Positions 1 through 10,739 of a stretch of DNA of 64,000 nt are shown piece after piece. Under the pieces are notes generated by a model. The model saw only the letters and a program-made list of their open reading frames with translations, was not told the origin of the DNA and did no database searches. The stretch is from Haematococcus lacustris. Its lineage: Eukaryota; Chlorophyta; Chlorophyceae; Chlamydomonadales; Haematococcaceae. Within the stretch, counting starts at the first letter, position 1. Every line of letters starts with the position of its first letter. The DNA lies in the NCBI GenBank assembly GCA_030144725.1, contig JASKMD010000031.1, positions 8,529,823-8,593,822 on the forward strand. Reading direction: 5' to 3'. Made by a program: the position numbers and the translations under genes.

Positions 1-846
1 ATATTTTCCCTCTGGCTTGGATAAATTGGCAGCACCCCAACTGGCTGCACCCTGGGCTCGGCCATCGAGTTCCGCTTGCCATTGTCGCATCGGCGTTGGC
101 AGTGGCGTTAGCGACACCCCAAGCGACACTCCAAACTGGCGACATCCCAACCAGACTCTCAAACTGCCTTTGGGGACAGCAACCACTGTAAAAGTTTGCG
201 CCAGCAGTTGCACGCTGCGGCAAACACTTAAACACATGTGCCAGCCCATCGTCGCTATCCAGCAGCATCTTTCGCAACGTTCCGACTGTGAGCCTCATGA
301 TGTGGTGTCTTGCAGATGAGGCGCCAGCCAGCAGCACACAGCATTGGCGACCAGCCATAACATACATGGGCCCAGGTCCAGCGAAAGGAGAAAGAGGAAA
401 GGTGCGCTGTTGACGAGCTAGCGAAACAGCGAACAATCGATTGGTAAAGTCTGTGGCATGGCTTGCTTGCAGGTGGACTTCCAGTGGCTAGGAGGCTACG
501 CAGCTACAAGGTGCAGCTAGTGAGCGCAGCCACTAACAGCAAGGAGCTTAAAGCGGCAGAGCGGAGGAGTATTGGAGGAGCCTGGAGCGCAGGAGCAGTT
601 GTGAGCCAGGAGCCAAGAAGTGCAGCCAGGGGAAGCAGCCTGGCAGAGCAGCCAGGGGCAGCCAGGAACAGTCAGGAGCAGCCATGAACAGTTAGAAGCG
701 TCAGCAACAAGCGGCACCCATGAGCAGCGCCCTCCCCCCCTGCCGTCCCCCCCTTCACCCCACACCCAACCCCAATCCCCCCCTCACACACTCCTATTAG
801 CAAGTGGTGAGTGGCTCTCCCTTGCAACTACGCAGCTCTATGTACC
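1..846. repeat. Left arm of 846-bp inverted repeat
   Basis: This stretch is the reverse complement of 3813-4658 (position i pairs with 4659-i), with only a few differences; one is a single-base change in a C/G run near 730-745 that shifts the reading frame. Reading frames that look alike in both arms (for example 17-319 plus and 4340-4642 minus) are a consequence of the duplication and not evidence of coding. The left boundary is not seen because the window begins inside or at the end of the arm; the inner boundary is near 846, where the similarity stops. The arms could be terminal inverted repeats of a large fold-back transposon or the two halves of a recent inverted duplication. Confidence 0.9.
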
Positions 847-3812
847 TTGTTGGCTGGCCTGGAGCTAGCGCTCGTAGTTACAGCCACCCAGCTCACTCCA
901 ACTATGCCATGCCCACACACCACAATGTCAATGCTACTGCCAGTTCTGCTGGTGCTGTTGGTGCCTCTGCAATTGCTAATGCTGTTGTTGCTGCTGCCAC
1001 TGCTTCTGCCAGTGGTGGTGGTGCTGACATGACAGGTCTGCACATGCAAGGTGAATGTCTTGATGGCTTGGATGGCATGCACGTCAGCAACAGCAGTGAG
1101 AGTGCAGGACTGTAGTGGACAACCATGCAGCTAGGAGCAGCAGCTAGGAGGCGCTTGGAGCTACAGCTTGGACTATAGGTGAGTGCTATGCTGTTAGGGT
1201 GTCAGCCCAGCCTGCCAAACTCTGGTCATGCATGTCCTTGTTGATGAGCTTGTTAATGGAGTTGTTGGAGGCAGCTGGAGCATGACAAGTGGAGCATGGC
1301 TAGGTGATTGCAAGCAAGGACTTGAGCGAGCACCATGGAGCAAGCAGCCAGGAGCAAGCAGCCTAGAGCGGGCAGCCTAGAGCGGGCAGCCAGGAGCGGC
1401 AGCCAGGAAGGGCACCCTCTCCTCCCCTGCTCATGCCTACCTTGCAGCATCTCACATCCCTCATCCCACATCCCAGTCAGCTGCCATAAGGCAATAAGGC
1501 AAGCGCGAGCAGCCATAGCCCGTTGTTGTGTGGTAAGTGAAGCATGGCTTCGGCAACCAGGGATTGGGTGCTGTCGGGCAGTAAACGCAAGCCCACCCCT
1601 TCTTTGTTGCAGGTTTGACGGTCACCCTCCGGCCTTTTGGCCCCTTCCTCCTTCCCTCTCCTGTCCCACCATCACCTCCACGTCCGCCACCCCGCCAGCC
1701 TTGGGCGGGCAGCATGGAGCGGGCGCGCTAGTAGTAGCGGCCAGCCAGCCCACTCTAGCCATGCCATGCCCACACACCACACTAACCCAGCCCATCCCTT
1801 CCCCAAAGGGACAGCAGTAGGAGAGCCAAGCCAAGCACATGGGGGGTTGCCGGTCCATACTGTGCGCCATATAGCTTGTTGGTGGGGGTGGGGTGGGGTG
1901 GTCTCGTTGTTGTTCGTGGTGATGGTAGTCGTGGTGATGGTGGTGGTTGCGCCAGTTGGTGTTGTTTGTGAACCCTTACCCGCCACAACACAGCCACCGC
2001 CCAGGCTGCAGTGCATGAACAACAGCAACAAATTGCAGTGCATGTGTTGCAGTGGATAAACTTTAGGAGCAGGCTGTAGTCCATGAGCAGCAGTGCATGG
2101 ACAACAGGTTGTATGTGTGGCGCCTCGTGAGTAGTGCATTACATTAAGGCTTGGTAAGGCATGTAATGGTATCAACGGCAAGAACACGATAACGCTGCGA
2201 AGATGGGTTGTCCATACAAGCGGGCCATCCATGCACCAACCGGTTGTCAGCCCACTGTCCCGGATTGGTATCACAGTGTACCACACCAGCTGTGTTGGCT
2301 TACATCACACAAGTTGTGTTGGCTTATAGGATAGGGCGATAGGTACCATCCGTAGTCCAGCTGGCTGTGACACATTGGGTGTGGATCACTGCCAGGCCTG
2401 CACTTGCTAAGCATGACCGTGATGCATACGTGCAAATGGGGGGATGTAGCAGGTGGCTACCATGTTTGCAGCATTAGCGCATCACCGCGGGGTGGTGTTG
2501 TCCATAGAAGGGGCATGTGGCGCACCACACCCTAGCATGTGGCTGGAGCTGGTGAGCCTCCACTATAGGTACCATCCGTACTCCAGCTAGCTGTGACACA
2601 TTGGGTGTGGATCACTGCCAAGCCTGCATTTGCTAAGCATGACCGTGATGCATACATGCGAAGGGGGTATGTAGCAGGTGGCCACCACGTTCGCAGCATT
2701 AGCGCATCACCGCGTGGTGGTGTTGTCCATACAAGGGGCGTATCATTCGTGCGCGATATATTGCTGATGACCACCCCCGTCTTCATCATTACATCTTGAT
2801 CAATCACTGCTTACAATCACGCATGGAACTGAACGGAAGCTTAGGATAGCCATGCTGCTGATACAAGGTTGCATTGCCACACATCTGCAACCTGCTGTTC
2901 ATGCACTACAACACATCTGCAGCCTGTTGCTACCTGCAGCCTGCACTGCCACACACCTACAGCCTGCTGTTGCTGCTCATGCACCGCAGCCTGCTGCTTA
3001 TCCACTGTAGCACATGCACTGGAGCCTGTTGCTGCTGCTCATGCACTGCAGCCCGGGCGGAGGCTGTCTTATGGCGGGTAAGGGGGAAATGGGAAAAAGG
3101 AAGGGGAGGGGGAGGTGCCCATCAGACCTGCAACCAAGGGGCGTGCACGTGAGGGAGGGAGAACAGGCTGGGTATTGGGTGTCAGCCACTTGCCAGCAGG
3201 CGGTTAGCTGGCTGGGCTGGGCTGGGCTGTGCTGGGGACGAGGCAAGGGCGGAATCGGAACTGGGCGCTTCACCTACCACAACAGGTGACAGCACATTCA
3301 ACAAAACAACACAGCAACAATGTTGGCTGCTGCTCTACGCCACTGCCGCCTACCGCCTGCAATCACCAAGCATGCTACACATGTCATGCTCATGCTCAAG
3401 GCTGTTGCCACACTGCAATTAACATGTCATGGACCTGGGCATTCAACATCTCATGGACCTGTCATGGGATGCTCCAACTGGCTGCTGCTCCTTGCTGCTC
3501 CTAGCGGCTAGCTGCTCCTGGCTACTCCTAGCTGCACTTGGTTGCTGCTCTTGGCTGCAAGGTAGGGTAGAGAGATCAGCTGACTCTAGGCTGTTCGCGC
3601 CCTTCCACAACCGCCGGGGAGGGGAGGGGAGATGGGGAGGGAGGGTACCATTGCATTGGGGTTGGGCTGGGCGTTGGGCTGGGCGAGGGGGTGAGCGTGT
3701 AGGAAAAGGGAAGGGGAGGGGAGGGGAGGTGCTGGTGGTGGTAGTGGGAAAAGGGAATGGGTGTGACCATTGGAACCTGCAGCAAACAAGGGCATGATAG
3801 CGGTCAGACTAG
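847..3812. other. Spacer between inverted-repeat arms, no gene recognised
   Basis: About 3 kb of low-complexity sequence (runs of CAGC, TGCTG, GGGGA and CACACCAC motifs) with many overlapping short frames on both strands and no recognisable domain. It holds a tandem duplication at 2338-2747 and a repeated motif of about 35 bases around ATGCCATGCCCACACACCAC at 904 and 1759. If the arms are transposon ends, this is a non-autonomous interior. Confidence 0.5.
2338..2747. repeat. Two tandem copies of a ~185-bp unit, 227-bp period
   Basis: Bases 2338-2520 and 2565-2747 are about 90% alike by eye; both begin at TAGGTACCATCCGTA and both contain CATGACCGTGATGCATAC. They are direct repeats separated by about 45 bases. 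No coding signal follows the repeat. Confidence 0.8.
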
Positions 3813-4658
3813 GTACATAGAGCTGCGTAGTTGCAAGGGAGAGCCACTCACCACTTGCTAATAGGAGTGTGTGAGGGGGGGATTGGGGTTGGGTGTGGGG
3901 TGAAGGGGGGGACGGCAGGGGGGGGAGGGCGCTGCTCATGGGTGCCGCTTGTTGCTGACGCTTCTAACTGTTCATGGCTGCTCCTGACTGTTCCTGGCTG
4001 CCCCTGGCTGCTCTGCCAGGCTGCTTCCCCTGGCTGCACTTCTTGGCTCCTGGCTCACGACTGCTCCTGCGCTCCAGGCTCCTCCAATACTCCTCCGCTC
4101 TGCCGCTCTAAGCTCCTTGCTGTTAGTGGCTGCGCTCACTAGCTGCACCTTGTAGCTGCGTAGCCTCCTAGCCACTGGAAGTCCACCTGCAAGCAAGCCA
4201 TGCCACAGACTTTACCAATCGATTGTTCGCTGTTTCGCTAGCTCGTCAACAGCGCACCTTTCCTCTTTCTCCTTTCGCTGGACCTGGGCCCATGTATGTT
4301 ATGGCTGGTCGCCAATGCTGTGTGCTGCTGGCTGGCGCCTCATCTGCAAGACACCACATCATGAGGCTCACAGTCGGAACGTTGCGAAAGATGCTGCTGG
4401 ATAGCGACGATGGGCTGGCACATGTGTTTAAGTGTTTGCCGCAGCGTGCAACTGCTGGCGCAAACTTTTACAGTGGTTGCTGTCCCCAAAGGCAGTTTGA
4501 GAGTCTGGTTGGGATGTCGCCAGTTTGGAGTGTCGCTTGGGGTGTCGCTAACGCCACTGCCAACGCCGATGCGACAATGGCAAGCGGAACTCGATGGCCG
4601 AGCCCAGGGTGCAGCCAGTTGGGGTGCTGCCAATTTATCCAAGCCAGAGGGAAAATAT
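3813..4658. repeat. Right arm of 846-bp inverted repeat
   Basis: Reverse complement of 1-846. It abuts the element R copy starting near 4719. Sequence immediately outside the arm (4659-4718) has no partner in the window because the left counterpart lies before base 1. Confidence 0.9.
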
Positions 4659-5085
4659 TCAAACCAATTTTTCTAGTTTGGCTCGCCCCAGGATAAATGT
4701 TACCAGGAGACTTGACTGTCCAGCCGGAAGTACAATCACAGCACAGCCCGCCAGGCTCGCTCCGCGAGCCTTTTGTTGGTGCAGGCGGTGTTGGAGGGCC
4801 ATCGCCGGGCATGTGATGTAGCGACATTGCTGCAAATGCGGGAAATGTGCGTCTCTCTCTCGCTAGTCACACAGGAAAAGGGACCCTCATTAACAAAATG
4901 GCATGTTGTGAGCTGACCACTGTGACTTTCCAGTTTTTCGCTACATAACTCTGTTCCTTACTCAACGCCACAACTGCTGGAGAAGAAAGCATGGCAATTA
5001 GTTGATCAGGCCTGCTTGAAATGACATTGGCGTGACCCGACTTTGCCTTGCAGGAATGATTAGCCCATCCGACCCTGCCCATTGC

Positions 5086-5440
5086 AGCCCCCCCCCCCTC
5101 CCCAGCCCAGCATCGCCTTCCTACCTCCGCTCACCCCCTCCCAACCCCAGCCCGGCCCTCCAACCCCCCCTCCCCACCCCTCCCACCCCCTCCCAGCCCC
5201 CTCACTGCCCTCCCACCCCCGCCACCCCCTCCCAACCTCAGCCCCGCACTCCACCCCCCCTCCCACCCCCTCCCAGCCCCCTCACTGCCCTCCCACCCCC
5301 GCCACCCCCTCCCAACCTCAGCCCCGCACTCCACCCCCCCTCCCACCCCCTCCCAGCCCCCTCACTGCCCTCCCACCCCCGCCACCCCCTCCCAACCTCA
5401 GCCCCGCACTCCACCCCCCCTCCCACCCCCTCCTTGTCCC
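5086..5440. repeat. Poly-C minisatellite, 80-bp unit
   Basis: Almost pure C/T/A sequence. An 80-bp unit containing CAGCCCCCTCACTGCCC recurs about three times (near 5193, 5273 and 5353). It gives long Pro-rich frames on the plus strand and Gly/Trp-rich frames on the minus strand, both artefacts of composition. It lies directly upstream of the coiled-coil ORF start at 5467. Confidence 0.85.
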
Positions 5441-5466
5441 GGCCTTAGCAACTCCAGCCCACCCCA

Positions 5467-5934
5467 ATGGGGCGCAGCCGACGGGATGCCCACCTTCAGG
5501 CCCTGAATAATTCACCAAGAGCTGGTTATCTGCACTGCCCTAGCGGCCTAAAAGCTGCAGCTAGGAGGGCGAATGACATTGCCCAAGAAGTGCAGGCCGA
5601 GAATGAGCTGCTGATGACTGAGGCTGAATTGCATCAAGCCATTGAGGAGGTCCTTGCTGCCAAAATGCACGACCTTGAGGAGACCTGCCCCCCCCTCCTG
5701 CTGCACCCCCCTGGCAGCAGCAGGCAGCTGGTGCTGGTGCCGCCCCTGACCTGCCCCCCCCTCCTGCTGCACCCCCCTGGCAGCAGCAGGCAGCTGGTGC
5801 TGGTGCTTCCCCTGGGCTGCCCACCCCTCCAGCTGAGCAGCAGGGGGTCAGGGCGGAGTTGGACTCAAGCTCGACACGCAAGCGGAGGGCGGGCGGGAGG
5901 GGTCGGACCCAACATATCGAGCAAGGTAACGTAG
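5467..5934 (+). pseudogene. SPRAGYLHCP coiled-coil protein of element R, frameshifted copy
   Basis: The protein starts at an ATG at 5467 (MGRSRRDAHL). About residue 14 it carries the signature SPRAGYLHCP followed by LKAAARRA and a heptad-like helix rich in E, A and L to about residue 72. The same signature and helix occur in the minus-strand protein at 24.06 kb. From about 5685 this frame reads through two copies of a Pro/Gln-rich repeat in the wrong phase; a different frame reads PPAAPPWQQQAAGAG and ends in SSTRKRR, which matches the 50-kb copy and resembles STSRKRE in the 24-kb copy. The gene is therefore probably frameshifted. No known family was recognised; a DNA-binding or dimerising accessory protein of the transposon is one possibility. 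Confidence 0.5.
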
Positions 5935-6045
5935 CAATGGCCCACACACCTTGAGTGGCCTTACCGAGTGGCCAGGTAGTAGGTACTACTCACGTAGCGG
6001 TCAAGCAATGCAGCAGCCTTGTATACTTCCGAGCATGGGTTGAGG

Positions 6046-6395
6046 GGCGTCGTTACATCGGTTTTGCGTGCCATGTGCATTGTTTTGACTGCGGCGACTG
6101 TCCCTGACTGTTTGCAGAGGCTACTGGGCCACGTCGGTCGCGGCGGTCGGTCGCGGCGAGGCCCGCATGAGCAAAACTGGCATGCATTTGAATGTCAAGA
6201 TTTGAGCCGCCTTAGCACTCAGCACACTGCACAATATTTAATGATACATGTTTCACCGCATAGCTGACGGAGTCCTCTATCCAGGCATGTGCAAAACATA
6301 AATAGAAACCACGTGGCTGAGACGCGGCGTCGTTTTGATTACCAGGTGTCGGTTTCCTATCATTTCCTGTCATTTTTTGTTAGTTGGGGTCGCCT
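6046..6395 (+). repeat. 3' terminal segment of element R, copy 1
   Basis: About 350 bp nearly identical to 50674-51022 and recognisable, more diverged and inverted, at 22970-23190. It begins at CGTCGTTACATCGG and ends TTGGGGTCGCCT. Inside are TGTCCCTGACTGTTTGCAG and AATATTTAATG. Conservation of this end in three copies marks it as an element terminus. Confidence 0.8.
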
Positions 6396-7100
6396 GAAGC
6401 GAAATAGTTACAAACTTCGGTGTACAGTGCATGCGCTAGCTGAATATTGTGAGCCGTCCGCAGTATCCATGACGAGAATCCACTGCAAGCTTCCAACCAG
6501 CAAATGCTCAACAGACCAACAAGTCCCTAGGGAACCAATGTGTCGCTACTCTTGCGACTTCACCCCTGTTGCGGTGCCAAGTGTTCAAACGCCAAGTACT
6601 AAAAGCAATGCGATGAAGGAAGAAGAAGATGCAACAACACGCAAAGACAACGACAATTCGTGATGCAGCCCCATGAACCTCGCAACTCATCATGGCCTGT
6701 AATGGAGCGGAGTGGCGGGCGACCCTTCTCAACCCTGCACAGGAATCCATGGCTAAGGGTGGAGGGTGGGTAGCGGAGGCAGTACAAATGCATGGCCGCA
6801 TCCGTTTGTCCCGTGATTTCATCCGACCCGCAACAATGCACCCGTAGAACAGCGCGGTAGCTAGGCTACATTCGCTACGCCCTCCGCGCCGTCTTCCAGC
6901 CTCGCACATGCGCATGCCTCATGTCATGCAAGCAATGATATGCTGGCTACCCTGCTTGGCGACCAGAGCTGGTTTAGCGATATCTAGGCAGTCCATGCAC
7001 TGCCTGGGCCACATACGCTCCTGTGGTGGCCTTATAGCCTCATAGCGCTACTGACAAGTCACACCTTTAACTAAGCCCTGTACAGCCACCCCCAGCCTAG
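6396..7100. other. Intergenic, nothing recognised
   Basis: Unique-looking sequence of more balanced composition after the element R terminus. Short frames exist on both strands (6508-6915 minus is the longest) but none has a recognisable domain or convincing codon pattern. Confidence 0.4.
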
Positions 7101-7101
7101 C

Positions 7102-7938
7102 TCAGCAAAAGCCCATGCTGTGCGCATACACACACATACCCTCCCTCCCCCCCCAAACACAAAGTAGCCTGCCACTGCCCCAACATGCTCCTTGGGCTGC
7201 ACCCACAACTGTCAGTAGGCAGACACGCTGCTGAGATAGTGAGCACAACAGAAGTTTTCCGTCCGAGCTGGCTAGTGCCATGGCCCTGTTGCCGTGTGTG
7301 CTCCCCACTGTCCTGATGGCTGTCCTGCACACCGGCACACATGCACTCGTCACACCTCTGGGGATGCCAGGCACGTCTGGCATGTCTGGGGATGCCAGGC
7401 ACGGACTGCCAGGGGCCAGGTGGGGGGCCAGGTGGCTGGGGCCGCAGCTAGGGGCCTGAGGGGGGCCCCTGCTCTGCCCCAGGTGCTCCCCTGAGCAGCG
7501 GCCCATGAGCTCCAGCTGGCTCATGCTGCCTGGCAGGCTGTGGGGGCCGCGGGGGGGGCAGTGGAAGGGGTGCAGTAGGGGGTGGCTGCCCTGGTGTGGG
7601 GTGCCCGGCTGCTGGGGGGGCGTGGGGGGCAGCCGGGGCCCAGGGCCTGAAGCCAGGCAGCCCAGTGATGGCCAGCAGCCTGAGGTGCCGGGGGGCAGGT
7701 TTGCAAAGGCTGAGGGGAGGGGCTGGTTGGCGTCGAACCTCAGGCCCAGCTCTGCGGCCAGCTGGTGGATGTTGGGCAGGGCGGTGGGGCCGCTGGGGCA
7801 GTCTCGGTTGCCAGCCTCAGCTTTGAACTGCGGTGCGCAGGGAGGAGGACTGCAGGAAGTGAGGGGTGCGGCAGGTTTGTAGGGAGGGTAGCGGGAGCGG
7901 CTAGGGTGGAGCAGAGGGTATATGTCTATGCCTGGCAC
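7102..7938 (-). CDS. Possible Pro/Gly-rich host exon, unrecognised
   Basis: A 278-codon open frame on the minus strand. Most of it is Pro/Gly/Ser-rich and could be composition alone. One stretch near residues 53-80 (LPNIHQLAAELGLRF...) looks like ordinary protein, and a stretch near residues 222-238 (ALASSDGKLLLCSLSQ) resembles a beta-propeller blade only loosely. No splice model or family could be assigned. It could be part of the exon set of a gene on this strand, or a chance frame. Confidence 0.22.
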   Translation of the reverse strand: MPGIDIYPLLHPSRSRYPPYKPAAPLTSCSPPPCAPQFKAEAGNRDCPSGPTALPNIHQLAAELGLRFDANQPLPSAFANLPPGTSGCWPSLGCLASGPGPRLPPTPPQQPGTPHQGSHPLLHPFHCPPRGPHSLPGSMSQLELMGRCSGEHLGQSRGPPQAPSCGPSHLAPHLAPGSPCLASPDMPDVPGIPRGVTSACVPVCRTAIRTVGSTHGNRAMALASSDGKLLLCSLSQQRVCLLTVVGAAQGACWGSGRLLCVWGGREGMCVYAHSMGFC

Positions 7939-8144
7939 TGTACATTAGGGCAAAACCTTGGTCAAGGTCTTGCAATCAGTGCATGTGAGCAGCCCTGATG
8001 CATTGGTGAATTCTGCATAGCAAACCTGCGGCAGGTGTAGATGACTCTGGGAGGGAGGCTTCAAAGGTAGTGGTGGTATCGGTGGTAGTTGGAGCCGGAT
8101 ACCAGCTACGGTGCAGCTACGGCCTCCGACATTATGATGAGGAT

Positions 8145-8312
8145 AACTGCAATGACGAAGCTTTTCCGGGTTTGTAAACGACCGAGGCCGAAGCAGTTCC
8201 GAGTGAACGCTCGAGACCGACGCCAGGGGCCGGAGGCCCCTGGCGGAGGTCGAGAGCGTTCACGAGGAACTGCGAGGCCGAGGATAAATTCGAGAAGGCA
8301 AAGCTCTGCAAT
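8145..8312. mobile_element. Fold-back MITE-like element
   Basis: A hairpin-forming sequence. The left arm carries CGAGGCCGAAGCAGTTCC and GAGTGAACGCTCGAG, and the right arm carries their complements (GGAACTGCGAGGCCGAGG, GAGCGTTCACGAGG) around the centre AGGGGCCGGAGGCCCCT. Outer bases AACTGCAATGACG and the complementary GCTCTGCAATGTC are weaker inverted ends. A diverged half-copy of the same sequence lies at 51966-52072. A fragment of a tyrosine-recombinase gene follows immediately. Confidence 0.65.
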
Positions 8313-8330
8313 GTCTCAGCCCTAGACCTC

Positions 8331-8624
8331 TTGTTGTCCAAGCACCCCAAGAGTGATCCCAAGCACCAGCGCTTGCTCCTGAAGCCTTTGCCATCAGCGG
8401 TGAAAGATTCGCCGGTGTGGTACGGCAACCAAGCTGTGGGCATCGGCTCTGTTCGGCTGAACGGGAAGGCGATGTTCCCACACTCAACCCTACATGGAGG
8501 CAATCGCTCAGCAGCTACCGCCGCGTTGTCATCAGGCGCCCCCTTACCCCTTGTGCAACGAGAGGGGGGCTGGAAGTGCCCGGACAGCGTTGCCGTCTAC
8601 CTACACGCTGACAAGGCGGCGTGA
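8331..8624 (+). pseudogene. Tyrosine recombinase C-terminal fragment (Crypton/DIRS-like)
   Basis: The last about 45 residues (PHSTLHGGNRSAATAALSSG, then LPLVQREGGWKCPDS and VAVYLH) follow the box II region of tyrosine recombinases: H-S near the start, a GG-x3-AA turn, a hydrophobic I/L-Q-R-x-G-x-W segment, then the tyrosine about ten residues later. The expected Arg of the HxxR motif is not in its usual place, and no N-terminal half or first catalytic Arg is seen, so this looks like a decayed remnant. Crypton and DIRS/TOC elements of green algae carry such enzymes; which group this belongs to cannot be told from the fragment. A xerC-like phage integrase is another reading. Confidence 0.5.
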
Positions 8625-8654
8625 CAGAAGCTAAGCGACGCCATCAACGCCCCC

Positions 8655-9312
8655 ATGGTGGCTGCTGCGCTGCGCACTACACCATCCCTTTCCTCCTCTT
8701 TGCCTGAGCCGCAATCGAGCTTGGGGGCGCCCACTGCAGGAACCTCCGTGCCCGTGGCACCCCCTGTTGCCACCATCCCGCCAGCTACCCCGGCAAGCAC
8801 CCTCGGCTGGCAGGCGATGGCGGCAGCCAATGGGTGGGTGGCCCCTTCTCCCAGCCCGTCACCCGCTTCATTTCCTAGCTCCATGCCTGGCAACTACCAA
8901 CCCTCGGGCCACCCGTCGGCCCTTCTAGCGACCCGGCAGCTACCTACCCTCATGCCTCCTACCCTCATGCCAGCTACCCCCCGGGAAGCTATCCGCCAGG
9001 CAGCTACCATCCTCCTAGCTACCCTACGGGCAGCTATTTGCCGGCACCAGCCAGCCACGCCTCAAGCTACATGCCTGCTCCCCCTCCTTCCCCCTATCCC
9101 CATGGCTGGGTTGCTCCTTGGCATCACAACTTTGCAGGACCGCCCAACAGCTTGCAGCCGCAGCCAGCACCGTGGCCGTGCATCCCCGCTGCCCCCTGGA
9201 TTGATCCCCAGGCGGCGCAACGGTTGCACGAATTTCACGCCCACTGCTGTTCCCACGAGGCTGCTGGGAAGGCGTTAAAGATGAAACTTATAGCTGCGGC
9301 AGCCGCGATCTA
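8655..9312 (+). pseudogene. Pro/Tyr-rich tail following recombinase fragment, frameshifted
   Basis: The first about 95 codons read in one frame (GWVAPSPSPSPASF). Near 8935 a repeated SYP(H/P)(A/G) pattern becomes readable in another frame, continuing through HGWVAPWHHN and APWIDPQAAQRLHEF to an Ala-rich end at 9312. A frameshift therefore separates the two halves. GWVAP occurs in both parts. The tail could be the C-terminal low-complexity domain of the recombinase gene just upstream. Confidence 0.35.
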
Positions 9313-9365
9313 GTTGCCTAGTGGCTCGTAATTCTGTCCTTGAGTGGGGGCGTGAGGGCGTGGGT

Positions 9366-9460
9366 AGCGCTCCCTACAGCAGGTTGAGTGCCGTAATTCC
9401 TAGTTAAGACTATTAGATTGTGGATAAGGGCAGCGCTCCCTACAGCAGGTTGAGTGCCGT
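9366..9460. repeat. Direct repeat, ~29-bp unit twice
   Basis: AGCGCTCCCTACAGCAGG followed by TTGAGTGCCGT occurs at 9366 and again at about 9431, 65 bp apart. It lies downstream of the recombinase remnant and may belong to its 3' region. Confidence 0.75.
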
Positions 9461-9979
9461 GATGCTTGGTAATGGTGATGATTATGAGATTGTAAGGTTG
9501 ACCCCTTCGGATAATCCACATAATCACTGTGGGATAGAACAATAATGAGAACTTGCATGACTTCATGTTGAGCCCATGTGCACCTCTGTTTGTGCACCTT
9601 GCTTTGAAGTGCGTTACAGAAAGTCCCGAACCCCTAGAGGGGGAGGGCGGCCTAGCAGCCTAACGGCTGACGGCTTAAGCGGTGTAAGCCACATCATTAA
9701 TGACCACCTATCCAATTGGGTTTCCCCCGCCTGTCGCGCATCTTCGTCGTTATAATCTTACAGCAGCGGCGGCGCGCGCAGGCAATCACCAGCACAGCCT
9801 TGGCTGAGTGGGAACTAGTAAACGGAGCCAACGACATGTCAATGTGGATGGTGACAACCCTACTTGGTGTCACATGCGTCAAAAGGGTCACTCATCACCG
9901 TAGCTCTAGTACGAGCTAAGAATATCCAGGACAACCCCTACACGCGTCCCTGGCTGTCTCATACCAGTACCACCTGCTG

Positions 9980-10290
9980 CTGCTGCAGGAAATGCGGCTG
10001 CGGCTGCTGCCTCCGCTGTTGCTGCTGCTGCTGCGGCTGCGGCGGCTGCGGCTCTTACTACAGTTGGTGCTGCACCTCTTGATCATACTTGGTCAGGGTG
10101 GCCTCCAGCAGCAGCTCAGCAGCAGGGTCATGCAGCCCAGCTGCCTGCACAGCAACATGCAAGCACTAATACCACCTGCACCACTTCATGAGTAGGAAGG
10201 CATGACAAGCAGCGGCAGCAGTAGCAGCAGCGGCAGCAGCGGCGGCAGCAGCAGCAGCGGAGGCAGCAGCAGTTCCCCCCCGCTCCCCCT
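9980..10290. repeat. Compound CTG/CGG and CAG/CGG trinucleotide tracts
   Basis: Interrupted (CTG)n/(CGG)n at about 9980-10055 and (AGC)n/(GGC)n at 10205-10275, with unlike sequence between. The Cys-rich and Ser-rich frames here are read straight from the repeats and are not proposed as genes. Confidence 0.8.
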
Positions 10291-10739
10291 CCCTGCCCTT
10301 CCTGCTGCACCTTGCCCACTGCCACACTCACCACTTCTGCCTGGCGGCATTGAGCCAACACCCAGTCCAGCAGCCAGGCAGCAGCCGCTGCCGCTGGGCT
10401 GTGCACCTTCCCCCCTGGCAGCCCCTGGGGTCGCTCACCCCCCCCGCCTTCCTGCCTGACCATGGTGGCGCATGCTGCTGACTGGTCTCCCCCCTGTGCT
10501 TTCTGCTTGTCCCCGACATCTTGGCTGTGAGGCAGCTGAGTGGAAGCTGGGTGGAAACTGGCCGCAGCTGGGCCAGGGGGGCAGCTGGGCGCCAGGCACG
10601 GCACAGCAGCAGCTGACTGCAGCGCTTTTCCAGGAGCGGAGGGTGGGGAAGGCACCTGCTGACAGGCACAAGGCAGCTGGAGTGAACATGGGACATGGGC
10701 GAGAGGTGTGGAAGGTGCGCGGAAGGTAGGGCCAGAAAT

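Larger units (their letters stand above)
4719..6395 (+). mobile_element. Element R, copy 1 (unrecognised transposon family)
   Basis: This copy shares three blocks with the copy at 50.0-51.0 kb: 4719-4806 with 50321-50407, the Pro/Gln-rich repeat region near 5690-5880 with 50420-50670, and the terminal block 6046-6395 with 50674-51022. It carries a coiled-coil ORF at 5467 that is paralogous to the one at 24.06 kb. The right end reads TTGGGGTCGCCT, matching the ends of the other two copies. The left end was not found. A poly-C minisatellite separates the first shared block from the ORF. Confidence 0.65.

Noticed and set aside
17..319. 100-codon protein present twice (also 4340-4642 minus)
   Set aside because: Identity is explained by the inverted repeat; no domain, and the reverse strand is open as well.
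5082..5510. Pro-rich proteins (plus) and Gly/Trp-rich proteins (minus) over 5.08-5.5 kb
   Set aside because: They are read from the poly-C 80-bp minisatellite in several frames at once; composition alone keeps them open.
6289..6663. 124-codon plus-strand ORF
   Set aside because: Its first third is the element R 3' terminal repeat, and the same frame is not kept in the 50-kb copy.
9864..10082. Cys-rich small protein resembling a metallothionein
   Set aside because: The Cys/Gly residues come directly from TGC/GGC trinucleotide repeats.
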